In this document: positions 1 to 7,334 of the stretch, piece by piece
Layout of the letters: every line of letters starts with the position of its first letter
Numbering within the stretch: the stretch's first letter is position 1
From: Weissella hellenica
GTDB taxonomy: Bacteria > Bacillota > Bacilli > Lactobacillales > Lactobacillaceae
Reading direction: 5' to 3'
NCBI RefSeq assembly: GCF_005405545.1
Contig: NZ_BJEG01000008.1
Location: 21,072 to 85,071 of the forward strand
Length of the DNA: 64,000 bases
Made by a program: the position numbers and the translations under genes
The notes under the pieces: generated by a model
Databases searched by the model: none
Told to the model about the DNA's origin: nothing
What the model saw: the letters and a program-made list of their open reading frames with translations, nothing else

Positions 1-51
1 AAATGATTATGTTCATCACTCTGCTCATTTGGTTAATTAATTAAGTCATGC

Positions 52-57
52 TATAAT
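52..57 (+). promoter_or_regulatory. -10 box of antitoxin RNA 1
   Basis: TATAAT sits 7-10 bases before a run of stable hairpins with no reading frame. The second copy of the locus has the same box at the same distance (4008-4013). No clear -35 is visible here. Confidence 0.6.
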
Positions 58-63
58 TTACTT

Positions 64-172
64 GTAAACAAAAAGCTCCGTGCTGGACACACGGAGCCGG
101 GCTGCTTCAACGGTGGCTGATTTAACATAAAATGTAAACCGCCTTACTCGTCAAAGTTGAGGGCGGTTTTTA
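64..172 (+). ncRNA. type I antitoxin RNA, copy 1
   Basis: This is a predicted non-coding RNA of about 110 bases. It starts after the TATAAT at 52-57 and ends at a rho-independent terminator (arms 136-143 and 161-168, then T-rich). It converges on the toxin gene on the minus strand. The toxin mRNA must run through this region to reach its own terminator, the hairpin at about 73-95 followed by T on the minus strand. The two RNAs would therefore overlap tail to tail over about 100 bases, as in the txpA/RatA and par-type systems. The second locus at 4021-4129 has the same order of hairpins. The RNA ends are inferred. Confidence 0.6.
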
Positions 173-179
173 GTTTGTC

Positions 180-272
180 CTACTTCTTGTGGCGGTTGTC
201 GATATACGTCAACAACGCCAACAAGAAGCTTCCAAACAGTATCATCAAGGATACTGTCTCGAAAACAGACAT
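180..272 (-). CDS. holin-like type I toxin, copy 1 (30 aa)
   Basis: This encodes a 30-residue peptide beginning MSVFETVSLMILFGSF, with one hydrophobic helix (about residues 7-22) and a charged tail IDNRHKK. Length, hydrophobic core and Lys-rich end match the putative holin-like toxin family (Hol_Tox, relatives of TxpA/BsrG), whose members depolarise the membrane when over-produced. An AGGAGG ribosome site lies at 284-290, and the stop is TAG. A 30-aa paralogue lies at 4138-4230; 26 of 30 residues agree, and the differences fall at residues 4, 5, 7 and 27. Toxicity is inferred from the family. Confidence 0.8.
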   Translation of the reverse strand: MSVFETVSLMILFGSFLLALLTYIDNRHKK

Positions 273-384
273 GTTTAGCTAATCCTCCTTTCATTAGATT
301 TTGAAGTCTACGAACACTCGTTCATAGGCACCAACCCCTTTCGGAAAGATTAGCCACCGCCTTTTAACCCATAAATATATTTTA

Positions 385-440
385 ACATAAAGCCAGTTAC
401 TAACGCCTATATTATCAAACTTATGACTGGCTCTTTATGT
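385..440. repeat. inverted repeat upstream of toxin 1
   Basis: Arms ACATAAAGCCAGT (385-397) and ACTGGCTCTTTATGT (426-440) pair except for one bulged base. It lies just upstream of the toxin mRNA start region and downstream of the MFS gene on the same strand. It may stop read-through from the pump gene or shape the toxin promoter. Toxin locus 2 has an equally placed but different-sequence repeat (4342-4401). Confidence 0.6.
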
Positions 441-477
441 CATCTAATCGTTAAAATTTTCACCCTTTGTTTAATTA

Positions 478-1755
478 TCAATTTTCTTCACGTAACTTGA
501 AATCTAATTTAATAATTCTTAGTAAATAAGGCATACCAACTATCATAATAACCAACCAAGAAATCCCAGCAATCAGATAAACTACCGAACCATTCGTGGT
601 TTGTTGAAAAATAAATGTAAATACTATCGTTCCAATTGGCATAATAATTGTGCAAGCTGTTGTCATAATGGTAGTTACACGTCCTAATATTTTCGTTGGT
701 GTTGTTTTTTGAATATTGACTTGCGTTGTTATATTTAGCATAGCCACACCAAAGCCACCCAAAAACATAATAGTACCACCAATTATACTAATCAAATGCA
801 TATTTTTAGTTGTCAATAACAATGTTCCTAATAATATAAAGTAGAAACTACAAATAAATAAAGGCGTAATAATTTTAAATTTTTCACCCCTATTGTTCGG
901 CCAAAAATTTAACAACAAAGCTGCAACTAATCCACCTATTGCATTAAAAGTATCCAAAATACCAATTAGTGCGTTACCCAGTCTTAATTGCGTATTGATT
1001 GTATATGGTAGCCCGATATTGATTGCCGCAAAAATAAAATTTAAAAACACTGCAGCAAAAATTAATACTTTAATTAGTGGTCGTTTAGATACATAAATTA
1101 ATCCTGCTTGAAAATTTTTTAACGAAGATTTTTCTTCAACTACAGTATCAACATTAGAATCTTCGGTATAATAAAAATGCATTGTCATCACAATCAATAC
1201 TGATAATAGTAATGCACTCACAGCTATCCAAACAAAAATACGAAACCCAAAAGCTGCATACAAGCCAACACCTAACATAGGCGCAAAGATATTTGCTAAA
1301 GAATTGGCGCCACTGGTTAATGAACTTAACTGATGTATTTTTTGATTATTCACTAGTTCATGCACTGATGCAGCATAAGCCGTACTTGCAAAAACAGTTG
1401 CAATGGTATTCACAGCAACAAATATGCTGATTGGAATAAATTTAAAAACACCTGTAAAATAATCAATCGTAAACACTAAAATTATTAATAGTAATACACG
1501 AATTAACATACTCATAAGAATGATTTGTTTATGCGGTAACCGATCAGTTAAGTTTCCTATCGGTACCATAAACAGCAAACTAATAATTGGTCCAATCGCT
1601 AATTCAACACCAAAGCTTAACGCTGAATGCGTTTGATTTAAAAGCATTAGCCCAAGACCATATGTAAACATATTACTACTTAATGAGCTAATTAAATTAG
1701 TCAAAACGTCTTTAAAGATTTGCTTATTTGATGCTCGTGTATTAATTGTCATCAC
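478..1755 (-). CDS. MFS drug-efflux-like transporter
   Basis: A 425-aa integral membrane protein of the major facilitator superfamily with about 12 hydrophobic segments. The loop after TM2 carries a motif-A-like stretch GNLTDRLPHKQ at about residues 67-77. The overall pattern resembles the macrolide/drug efflux branch (MefA-like), but the substrate cannot be read from sequence. It is transcribed divergently from an Rgg-like regulator at 1859, separated by about 100 bases that contain a palindrome; such pairs often mean that the regulator controls the pump. A hairpin at 385-440 lies behind the gene. I am confident of the family and unsure of the role. Confidence 0.8.
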   Translation of the reverse strand: MMTINTRASNKQIFKDVLTNLISSLSSNMFTYGLGLMLLNQTHSALSFGVELAIGPIISLLFMVPIGNLTDRLPHKQIILMSMLIRVLLLIILVFTIDYFTGVFKFIPISIFVAVNTIATVFASTAYAASVHELVNNQKIHQLSSLTSGANSLANIFAPMLGVGLYAAFGFRIFVWIAVSALLLSVLIVMTMHFYYTEDSNVDTVVEEKSSLKNFQAGLIYVSKRPLIKVLIFAAVFLNFIFAAINIGLPYTINTQLRLGNALIGILDTFNAIGGLVAALLLNFWPNNRGEKFKIITPLFICSFYFILLGTLLLTTKNMHLISIIGGTIMFLGGFGVAMLNITTQVNIQKTTPTKILGRVTTIMTTACTIIMPIGTIVFTFIFQQTTNGSVVYLIAGISWLVIMIVGMPYLLRIIKLDFKLREEN

Positions 1756-1823
1756 TCTATCTCCCTAATAAAATTTAATAATTTAACTTTATCAATAAAT
1801 TAAGAGATAATATCATTAATTGA

Positions 1824-1839
1824 GTTGCAAATATGCAAC
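1824..1839. promoter_or_regulatory. palindrome between MFS gene and rgg
   Basis: GTTGCA-N4-TGCAAC is a perfect inverted repeat 20 bases before the regulator start and about 70 bases before the transporter. It is a candidate operator for the adjacent Rgg-like protein. Confidence 0.4.
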
Positions 1840-1858
1840 ATATTATTAGGAGAATTAT

Positions 1859-2761
1859 ATGAATAAACTAGGTCCTACTATTAAAAAAATACGCATTATT
1901 AAAGGGTTATCCCAAAAGCAAGTATATACAAGTATTATTTCACGATCATTTGCTAACCGATTTGAGAGTGGTACCAATGATATTCAAGCTGAAAAATTTT
2001 TAATGATTCTTGATAATTTAGGTATTTCGCCATCTGAATTTCAATACATTAATAATAATTATGAGCTACCTTTAACTGAACAATTATTAACTAAAGTAAA
2101 TTACTTATATGAAACACATGCCTTTAAAACGTTATCAGATTGGTTGAATCAATATAAAGAATCACACGATATTCCAATACAAATTGTTAGTGGTTATGCT
2201 GAAGTGTTATTAGCTGCGTATAGTCATCACTATTTTCCCTTGTCAAAAAATATTCAGCTGCTAATACTTCACTTATTGAACGAAAAAAGTTGGACACTCC
2301 AAGAAATTAAAATGGTTAAAATTTTAATTCCTATCATTGCAGGTCATGAACAATTTAATGTTGCTATTGACACCATCACAGCTCGCATTGAAGAAAATTA
2401 CAAACATTATTTAACAAAATATGCTGATCCCTTTCAAGTTTCTGATGAGTTAATCAATTACTACGGGGTTGTCCTACAGAACTATTTAAATACTAAAAAT
2501 TACCAGGCAGCATATGATTTACGCAATAAATTTAATACAGATGTTCTTTTCTTAGATTGGAATGGCCAAATTTCTAAACAACTATGGTTGGCTGTATGGG
2601 AACTATACTTTGGTGATTATGAATCCGGGAAAGCAACACTTATTAAAATAATTGACTTTAAATCAATGTTTCCAACCAGTTTTTCACTAAATATTGATGC
2701 CATATTTAAAATTCGGGTAGCAGATTCCAAGTCTTACCAATTTAGGCAAAAAAATAAATAA
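1859..2761 (+). CDS. Rgg/MutR-family transcriptional regulator
   Basis: A 300-aa protein with an N-terminal XRE-type helix-turn-helix (about residues 6-60: ..IKKIRIIKGLSQKQVYTS.. then a conserved RFESG turn). An all-helical C-terminal part follows, as in Rgg/GadR/MutR regulators, where TPR-like repeats can bind short peptides. An SD AGGAG precedes the ATG by about 6 bases. It is divergent from the MFS pump. No convincing partner pheromone gene (SHP-like) is visible nearby, so peptide sensing is not shown. The family call rests on HTH plus length and layout. Confidence 0.75.
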   Translation: MNKLGPTIKKIRIIKGLSQKQVYTSIISRSFANRFESGTNDIQAEKFLMILDNLGISPSEFQYINNNYELPLTEQLLTKVNYLYETHAFKTLSDWLNQYKESHDIPIQIVSGYAEVLLAAYSHHYFPLSKNIQLLILHLLNEKSWTLQEIKMVKILIPIIAGHEQFNVAIDTITARIEENYKHYLTKYADPFQVSDELINYYGVVLQNYLNTKNYQAAYDLRNKFNTDVLFLDWNGQISKQLWLAVWELYFGDYESGKATLIKIIDFKSMFPTSFSLNIDAIFKIRVADSKSYQFRQKNK

Positions 2762-2785
2762 CTATATAATTATGAATTTTATACT

Positions 2786-2820
2786 GAACGCCTTTGAATT
2801 TAAGAAATTCAAAGGTGTTT
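2786..2820. terminator. bidirectional terminator
   Basis: The hairpin CCTTTGAATTT / AAATTCAAAGG is followed by T on the plus strand. It lies between the convergent rgg and acetyltransferase genes and can serve both. Confidence 0.7.
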
Positions 2821-2822
2821 AA

Positions 2823-3287
2823 TTAGTTGCTTGTTATATTTTTTGTTAATAAAACCATATCCTGCAGTTCTACCCCATTAGAAAAAATTTTTTTATTATA
2901 ACTATCAAAGAAATTTTTTCTAACTCCCTCAAATCGAAAACCATTTTTTAAATAAAATAGGATGTTTTGAACATCAGCATCGCCAGTTCCAACTAATACA
3001 ACACTATATTGCGCTCTAACTTGTTCTAAAATATAAGCTATCATTTGAGAACCTATTCCTTGACCTTGGTTATTGAAGTCAACAGCAATATTTTTAAGTT
3101 CACCAATATTGCTGTTACTTGTTGGTACAATCATCGCTACAGCCAGAGTTACATTATCTTGTTCTGCCAAAAAAAGTTGTCCCTGATTGATGTACTTATA
3201 TACTTTACTTTCGTCTCCATCACCGATTAAAAGTAATCTCATATATTCACTACGCTTATTTCCTAAATATTCTGAGTATTTAATCAT
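2823..3287 (-). CDS. GNAT-family N-acetyltransferase
   Basis: A 154-aa GCN5-related acetyltransferase. The acetyl-CoA pyrophosphate loop is seen as NNQGQGIGSQ at about residues 72-81, after the beta strand LKNIAVD. A C-terminal FYLKNGFRFEGV stretch is typical of the fold. The SD-like AGAGGTG lies 4 bases before the ATG. It probably transfers an acetyl group to a small amine or a protein N-terminus; the substrate is unknown. It is a stand-alone gene with a terminator on its far side. Confidence 0.8.
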   Translation of the reverse strand: MIKYSEYLGNKRSEYMRLLLIGDGDESKVYKYINQGQLFLAEQDNVTLAVAMIVPTSNSNIGELKNIAVDFNNQGQGIGSQMIAYILEQVRAQYSVVLVGTGDADVQNILFYLKNGFRFEGVRKNFFDSYNKKIFSNGVELQDMVLLTKNITSN

Positions 3288-3382
3288 CTAGCACCTCTTT
3301 TATTTGTTAGAGACAATCAACAATACCAATATCAAAGTTGAATAAAGCCAACATTCCAAGAAAATATCTACCCTAGATATAC

Positions 3383-3871
3383 CTATTTATCAACATCATT
3401 GATTATTTTATTATAATAAATATTTATGTCACCATTTTTAAGACAATGATCATTTTCACTTAAATAATCATGACTGCGCCACCACTTTTTTAAATCACTT
3501 GTACAAAAAGGTAGTTTTTTATTTTGATTATACCGAACCGTTGTAGCAAAAGAAACGTCCAAGTAATAAACAAAAGCATGGTTATCATAACTACCAACTA
3601 ATTTTTCTAACATAATGCCATAAACATCTTTTCGCAAAATTCCTTCTAAAATAACAAACTTATAGTGATCAAGTCCCCAGTTTACTAAAGACTCAATTAA
3701 ACTAATAGCAGGTGTCCCAAAATGGTCGTCAGCATGCAATATATCCCGACGGATAACATCTTGCTGGAGTAATAGACAGTTATCATACCCCCAATATTGT
3801 TGTAATTTATTTGCTAAAACTGTTTTTCCACTCCCAGAATTTCCTCTGATTAAAATAAAAATTGGCTTCAA
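3383..3871 (-). CDS. P-loop kinase (AAA_33/zeta-toxin-like fold)
   Basis: A 162-aa protein with a Walker A motif GNSGSGKT at residues 10-17 and a short LLQQDVIRRD segment after it, as in small-molecule kinases of the AAA_33/zeta-like group. FVILEGIL fits the Walker B strand. The start is TTG: GAGGTGATAAA precedes it at good spacing and no ATG lies near. No antitoxin partner is seen, so a toxin role is not supported; a housekeeping phosphotransferase is as likely. The substrate is unknown. Confidence 0.65.
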   Translation of the reverse strand: MKPIFILIRGNSGSGKTVLANKLQQYWGYDNCLLLQQDVIRRDILHADDHFGTPAISLIESLVNWGLDHYKFVILEGILRKDVYGIMLEKLVGSYDNHAFVYYLDVSFATTVRYNQNKKLPFCTSDLKKWWRSHDYLSENDHCLKNGDINIYYNKIINDVDK

Positions 3872-3983
3872 TTTATCACCTCAAATTTGTTTTATTTATA
3901 TCCAAAAGTTATGTGATGTACTCTGTTTATCTTTATTATATACTACACAAAAAAGGGCCCAAACCTTAAGTTATGGTCTGCTT

Positions 3984-4013
3984 TTTACTTTTTTATACGC
4001 ACTATGTTATAAT
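3984..4013 (+). promoter_or_regulatory. promoter of antitoxin RNA 2
   Basis: TTTACT at 3984-3989 and TATAAT at 4008-4013 are separated by 18 bases. They precede the hairpin-rich non-coding region of toxin locus 2. Confidence 0.65.
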
Positions 4014-4020
4014 GTATCCA

Positions 4021-4129
4021 TAAACAAAAAGCCCCGTGCTACCAACACGAGGCCCAGGTTACTTCAACGGTGACTGATTTTAATTAATTATTAAAACCGC
4101 CTTGCTCATCAAAGTATAGGGCGGTTTTT
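4021..4129 (+). ncRNA. type I antitoxin RNA, copy 2
   Basis: Predicted RNA from the 3984-4013 promoter to a terminator with arms AAACCGCC / GGGCGGTTT (about 4094-4127). Its first hairpin (GCCCCGTG.. / ..CACGAGGC, about 4031-4053) is, on the minus strand, a T-tailed terminator for the toxin mRNA. The convergent RNAs thus overlap at their 3' ends. Arrangement and sequence closely follow copy 1 at 64-172. Confidence 0.65.
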
Positions 4130-4137
4130 AGTTTGTT

Positions 4138-4230
4138 TTACTTCTTGTGGTGGTTGTCGATATACGTCAACAACGCCAACAAGAAGCTTCCGAACAATAT
4201 CATTAAAGATATTGTATCGTGAACAGACAT
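4138..4230 (-). CDS. holin-like type I toxin, copy 2 (30 aa)
   Basis: A 30-residue peptide starting MSVHDTISLMILFGSF and ending IDNHHKK, with one membrane-spanning helix. It is a close paralogue of the toxin at 180-272 and a member of the holin-like/TxpA-type toxins by shape and composition. An AGGAGG-type SD lies about 10 bases upstream. The mRNA leader is about 90 bases and contains a segment complementary to the mRNA's own 3' region. A longer overlapping frame across this region is a shadow. Confidence 0.8.
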   Translation of the reverse strand: MSVHDTISLMILFGSFLLALLTYIDNHHKK

Positions 4231-4337
4231 TTCTGGCTGATCCTCCTTTCGTTAGATTCTGGTGTCCATGAATAACATTCATAGGCATCACCCTCTTTCT
4301 AATAGAAAGTCAGCCACCGCCTTTAACCCGTTTGGAT

Positions 4338-4343
4338 ATTATA
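4338..4343 (-). promoter_or_regulatory. extended -10 of toxin 2 mRNA
   Basis: On the minus strand TGTTATAAT forms an extended -10 (TGn-TATAAT) about 108 bases before the toxin start. Its upstream part overlaps the distal arm of the inverted repeat at 4342-4401. No good -35 is seen. Confidence 0.55.
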
Positions 4344-4401
4344 ACATAAAAGAATGCCACGAGCACGATAGTATCAGTGTTTGTGGCATTCTTTTATGTT
4401 A
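4342..4401. repeat. perfect 19-bp inverted repeat upstream of toxin 2
   Basis: TAACATAAAAGAATGCCAC (4342-4360) is repeated exactly in inverse at 4383-4401 around a 22-base loop. It abuts the toxin promoter. Toxin locus 1 has an analogous structure with different stem sequence, which suggests the structure matters. Confidence 0.8.
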
Positions 4402-4563
4402 ACCATATTTTGAACTAAAAAATTCATTTCACAAATTCTCAATGCTTATTTACTTAAGAATGATCGTTTGCCGAAATAAAATGTCTTTCAGACCATATAA
4501 AGAAAGCAATTAAACACTTTTTAAACCAACAATCATCATTTACAAAATGAAAACAAATTAAAG
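4402..4563. other. no gene seen
   Basis: AT-rich spacer between the toxin 2 upstream repeat and the end of the oxidoreductase pseudogene. I see no reading frame with a ribosome site and no strong hairpin. Confidence 0.5.
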
Positions 4564-5519
4564 TTAAATAATAATAATTGGTCTTGGGTGGCTAGGTGCG
4601 TTCCAAGCTTCTTTAATATTTTCTAATTTAAATATGTTAGTAGCAACTTGCCAGTTATTTATAATTGCTAACTCAAGTACATTCTCAATTGCTGAAACTA
4701 ATTCTTTACCACGAAGTGATCCCATTCCTGATCCCAATAAAGTTATTTTAGTTGACCTTAATAAAGCCCCAGGTAAATTAATATTTGAGGCTACTAATGT
4801 TCCTATTTGAACATAACGGATTTCTGATTGACGATTACTAAATTTATAAAGTGCTTGCATAATTTTTTCAGCAGTATCTCCCCATAAGTAATCTAAGACA
4901 ATCGTAACATCAGCAATAATTTGACCTAAATCTTCTATATATTGAGATTGACTTTTGCCTTCATAATCGTTTGATGCTAGATAAAAATCTGCACCAGCAG
5001 TTTGTAAAGCTTCTTTATCGCGACCTAATGCAATAACTTTTTTGGCGTCCAAACCGTACGCCATTTTAATTGCTAGTGTCCCCGCTGTACCAGTAGCACC
5101 ATTAACTAAAACAACATCATTTTCAGTAATTTTAGCTCGATTTACCAATGCTGCATATGAACTCATTCCTGGATTAGCAATTGCGGCGGCGGTAATTGTA
5201 TCTAGTCTTTCGGGTACCTTTACCATTCGATGTTTATCAACAACTGTCTTTTCAGCTAATGCACCATATATTCCTTTTGACCCATTAAAAAATAATAACG
5301 TTCGCCACTATCAGATTCACCAACTCCTTCCATACCAGCAACTTTAGAAAATGCATCATCACTAGAATAATGATTTCCTAAAGACACACCTTTACTAACG
5401 ATAGTTAATGCACTTGCTTTAACGTTTAACATTAAAGCATCATCAGACAACACTGTAGGTTCTTGTATTTCTTTAATTACTAGTAAAATTCCTTTATTTG
5501 TAACAACTGCTGCTTTCAT
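4564..5519 (-). pseudogene. quinone-oxidoreductase-like MDR gene, one-base frameshift
   Basis: The gene reads as a zinc-independent medium-chain dehydrogenase/reductase (NADPH:quinone oxidoreductase branch) split into two frames. The N-terminal GroES-like part (5519 down to about 5293) starts MKAAVVTNKG after AAAAGGGG. The C-terminal part has the dinucleotide-binding stretch VNGATGTAGTLA. The frames join without loss if one T is added to a six-T run (5287-5292 on the plus strand, AAAAAA), giving ..ERYYFFNGSKGIYGALAEK... It is divergent from a MarR gene with a double operator between them, so it is probably the MarR target. It may be a true pseudogene, a slippery homopolymer switch or a base-call error. 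Confidence 0.75.
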
Positions 5520-5540
5520 ATAAAAATCCCCTTTTTATTT

Positions 5541-5592
5541 ACGTGCATTTTGCACATAAATAAGTGTAGCACAATCCGTGCAAAATGCACGT
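5541..5592. promoter_or_regulatory. paired MarR operator
   Basis: Two palindromes, GTGCATTTTGCAC (5543-5555) and GTGCAAAATGCAC (5578-5590), lie 35 bp apart centre to centre in the divergent intergenic region. The wider 15-base copies are exact inverse repeats of each other. The second covers the region expected for the marR -35. It is very likely the binding site of the adjacent MarR protein. Confidence 0.8.
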
Positions 5593-5600
5593 ATTAAGTT

Positions 5601-5606
5601 TATAAT
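5601..5606 (+). promoter_or_regulatory. -10 box of marR
   Basis: TATAAT ends 6 bases before the ATG at 5613, so transcription would start at or next to that codon. The mRNA may be leaderless, or translation may start at the ATG at 5628. Confidence 0.6.
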
Positions 5607-5612
5607 AGCAAT

Positions 5613-6080
5613 ATGGAAACTAAAAAAATGCAAGAAATATATACCGAAGTCATCAAACTAGTCACCTTTTTTAATAAACCGGAAAATGATAAATTTTTAC
5701 TAGAAACAAATAACATTGAACTTGATTTTAAGTTATTCCCCTTATTTATAGCTATTTCTCATATGCAGCCTGTCACTGTTCAGAAATTAAGTAACTTTTC
5801 GGGACGTCCACATTCAACCATTAGTCGCCAAATTCAACGTTTAGAAACTAAAAATCTCATTCAAACCAAAACAAATAATCACGACAACCGTAGTCGGGTC
5901 ATTACATTAAGTCTGGCTGGTGAAACTTTATCCAGTGATATCAAAATCGCAAGATTTAAAACTATGGAACAAGTATTAAGTGACATCACAGAACAGCAAG
6001 AAGAGACAATTATTGATAGTTTAAAATTACTAAACAAAGCCATTTTAAAAAATGCACCTACTAGTAAAAATAATGATTAA
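5613..6080 (+). CDS. MarR-family transcriptional regulator
   Basis: A 155-aa winged-helix repressor. The recognition region (VQKLSNFSGRPHSTISRQIQRLETKNLIQ) spans about residues 55-83, with the wing (NNHDNRSRVITLSLAG) behind it and long helices at both ends for dimerisation. It stands divergent to the quinone-oxidoreductase-like pseudogene with a paired operator between, so autoregulation and control of that gene are likely; the trigger is unknown, possibly quinones or electrophiles. No SD precedes the ATG at 5613, and the -10 box is only 6 bases away; the alternative start MQEIYTEV at 5628 has a weak GGAAA. Confidence 0.85.
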   Translation: METKKMQEIYTEVIKLVTFFNKPENDKFLLETNNIELDFKLFPLFIAISHMQPVTVQKLSNFSGRPHSTISRQIQRLETKNLIQTKTNNHDNRSRVITLSLAGETLSSDIKIARFKTMEQVLSDITEQQEETIIDSLKLLNKAILKNAPTSKNND

Positions 6081-6101
6081 TCTCTTTAATCATATTTTGG
6101 T

Positions 6102-6138
6102 GGCGTTGGGACAAAAGAAGATGTCCCAACGCCTTTTT
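6102..6138 (+). terminator. terminator of marR
   Basis: GGCGTTGGGACA / TGTCCCAACGCC followed by TTTTT is a strong rho-independent terminator just after the marR stop. Confidence 0.85.
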
Positions 6139-6168
6139 GGTTAAAATATATTAATTATAAACCTGTAA

Positions 6169-6186
6169 ACATTGAGGCTTCAGACT
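6169..6186 (-). repeat. dispersed intergenic repeat core (copy C)
   Basis: The minus strand reads AGTCTGAAGCCTCAATGT, matching 17 of 18 bases of 36353-36370 and 14 of 18 of 28697-28714. All three sites are intergenic. Confidence 0.4.
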
Positions 6187-6225
6187 CTTGTTTTTCACTC
6201 ACTTCTTTCTCTCATACAATCAACG

Positions 6226-6270
6226 TAAAAAAGCTTGCGAATCTGACAAAAATCATCAGATTCACAAGCT
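6226..6270 (-). terminator. terminator after the DUF975 gene
   Basis: On the minus strand AGCTTGTGAATCTGA / TCAGATTCGCAAGCT forms a 15-bp stem with one mismatch, followed by TTTTTT. Confidence 0.75.
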
Positions 6271-6372
6271 ATATTCCATAAATTTTTTAAGTCGATTTTA
6301 TATTTTTTTACACCACTTGACATAGAAACGTATTATCCTAGTTATACCACTAAATACTCGGATTTACTTTAA

Positions 6373-7083
6373 CTAGTTATTGTTAACTAAGCTGTTATAA
6401 AAGTTAACTTTTGCCATTTGATAATAAGGTCCTACCCAGATTACTAATAACCCTGCTGTTAGAACAACTAAAATCCACCAACCAATAAAACTAATCAATA
6501 ATTTAAAGTACTGCCATTTATGACCATCCATCAATTCACGGCTTCTAGAAATCGCTTCAATATAACCGATTGATTCACCGCTATCCACAGCATCACGATA
6601 TATCAATATTGCTTGTGAATATGCTAATGATTTAACAATACCAGGAACAATCAAAAGTACTGTCCATAGTACAGTCCAGATAGTTTGTAAAATCAAGATC
6701 ACTATCGCCCCAATGAAATAAGAACCATTGGAAAAAATCGTTCCCCATTTTCTAATAGGTTGTGTGTAATCTTCACGATCTCTAATCGCATCAAGTACAA
6801 CAAATAATAGACCACTTGTAATAATACTAAATACAAGCGTCGTAGTCATTGATAATGACGAACTACTGAAATTGTTGTTCGTAATCAATAAGGACTCGGC
6901 TTGCGAAGATGCGTTATTCGTTAGCAATAGCCCTCTATAAATTGCCTCTAAATCCAGTGCTAAAAAATCCAAAACACATTGTAAATAGAAATAGATAAAA
7001 TACGGTATAAATAATATTAGAAAAAAACTTAAATGCTGCTTCAGTAGTTTTTTTGCATTTAATTTTAATTAACTATTATTCAT
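6373..7083 (-). pseudogene. DUF975 membrane protein gene with stop at codon 5
   Basis: The C-terminal half is a clear DUF975 integral membrane protein (SRELMDGHKWQYFKLL, then WWILVVLTAGLLVIWVGPYY), a family of unknown function. The natural start is the ATG at 7081-7083 behind GGGGGGA, reading M-N-N-S then TAA (7069-7071). The same frame then continues with family-like sequence LKLNAKKLLKQHLSFFLILF down to the stop at 6373. A CAA-to-TAA change would explain it. Translation could restart at a downstream TTG, but no ribosome site is seen and the first membrane helix would be lost. A second, intact DUF975 gene lies at 28850-29731. Confidence 0.7.
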
Positions 7084-7115
7084 GATACATTCCCCCCATC
7101 TAGGCAATACGCAGA

Positions 7116-7322
7116 TTATTCATCTTCTTCATAATCAAATAAATCGCCTGGCTGACAATCCAACACTTGGCATAACTTATTTAAAGTAGAAAAACGAATA
7201 CCTTTTGCCTTTCCTGTCTTTAAAATTGATAAATTAGCGGGCGTAATGCCAATCTGTTCAGCTAATTCTTTTCCTGATATATGTCGCTTTAACATCATAA
7301 AATCTAACTTTGTTAAGATCAT
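7116..7322 (-). CDS. XRE-family regulator (YozG-like)
   Basis: A 68-aa Cro/CI-type helix-turn-helix protein consisting of little but the DNA-binding domain (KELAEQIGITPANLSILKTG at about residues 17-36), with an acidic end DLFDYEEDE. The ATG at 7322 follows GGAGAAGG at good spacing; upstream in-frame TTG is not needed. It lies 12 bases after a DUF2975 membrane protein, a widespread Firmicutes pair (yoaS/yozG type) that usually forms one transcript. A palindrome over the promoter at 7938-7958 is its probable operator. Confidence 0.8.
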   Translation of the reverse strand: MILTKLDFMMLKRHISGKELAEQIGITPANLSILKTGKAKGIRFSTLNKLCQVLDCQPGDLFDYEEDE

Positions 7323-7334
7323 ATCCTTCTCCAA

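Noticed and set aside
2772..2822. 16-codon frame after the Rgg gene as a possible SHP-type pheromone
   Set aside because: It overlaps the terminator hairpin, has no SD and lacks a hydrophobic signal-like core.
3383..3871. Zeta-type toxin
   Set aside because: Only the P-loop is shared; no epsilon-like antitoxin gene is next to it.
4109..4291. 60-codon open frame over toxin 2
   Set aside because: It runs out of frame through the toxin leader and gene; the SD and family match belong to the 30-aa frame at 4138-4230.
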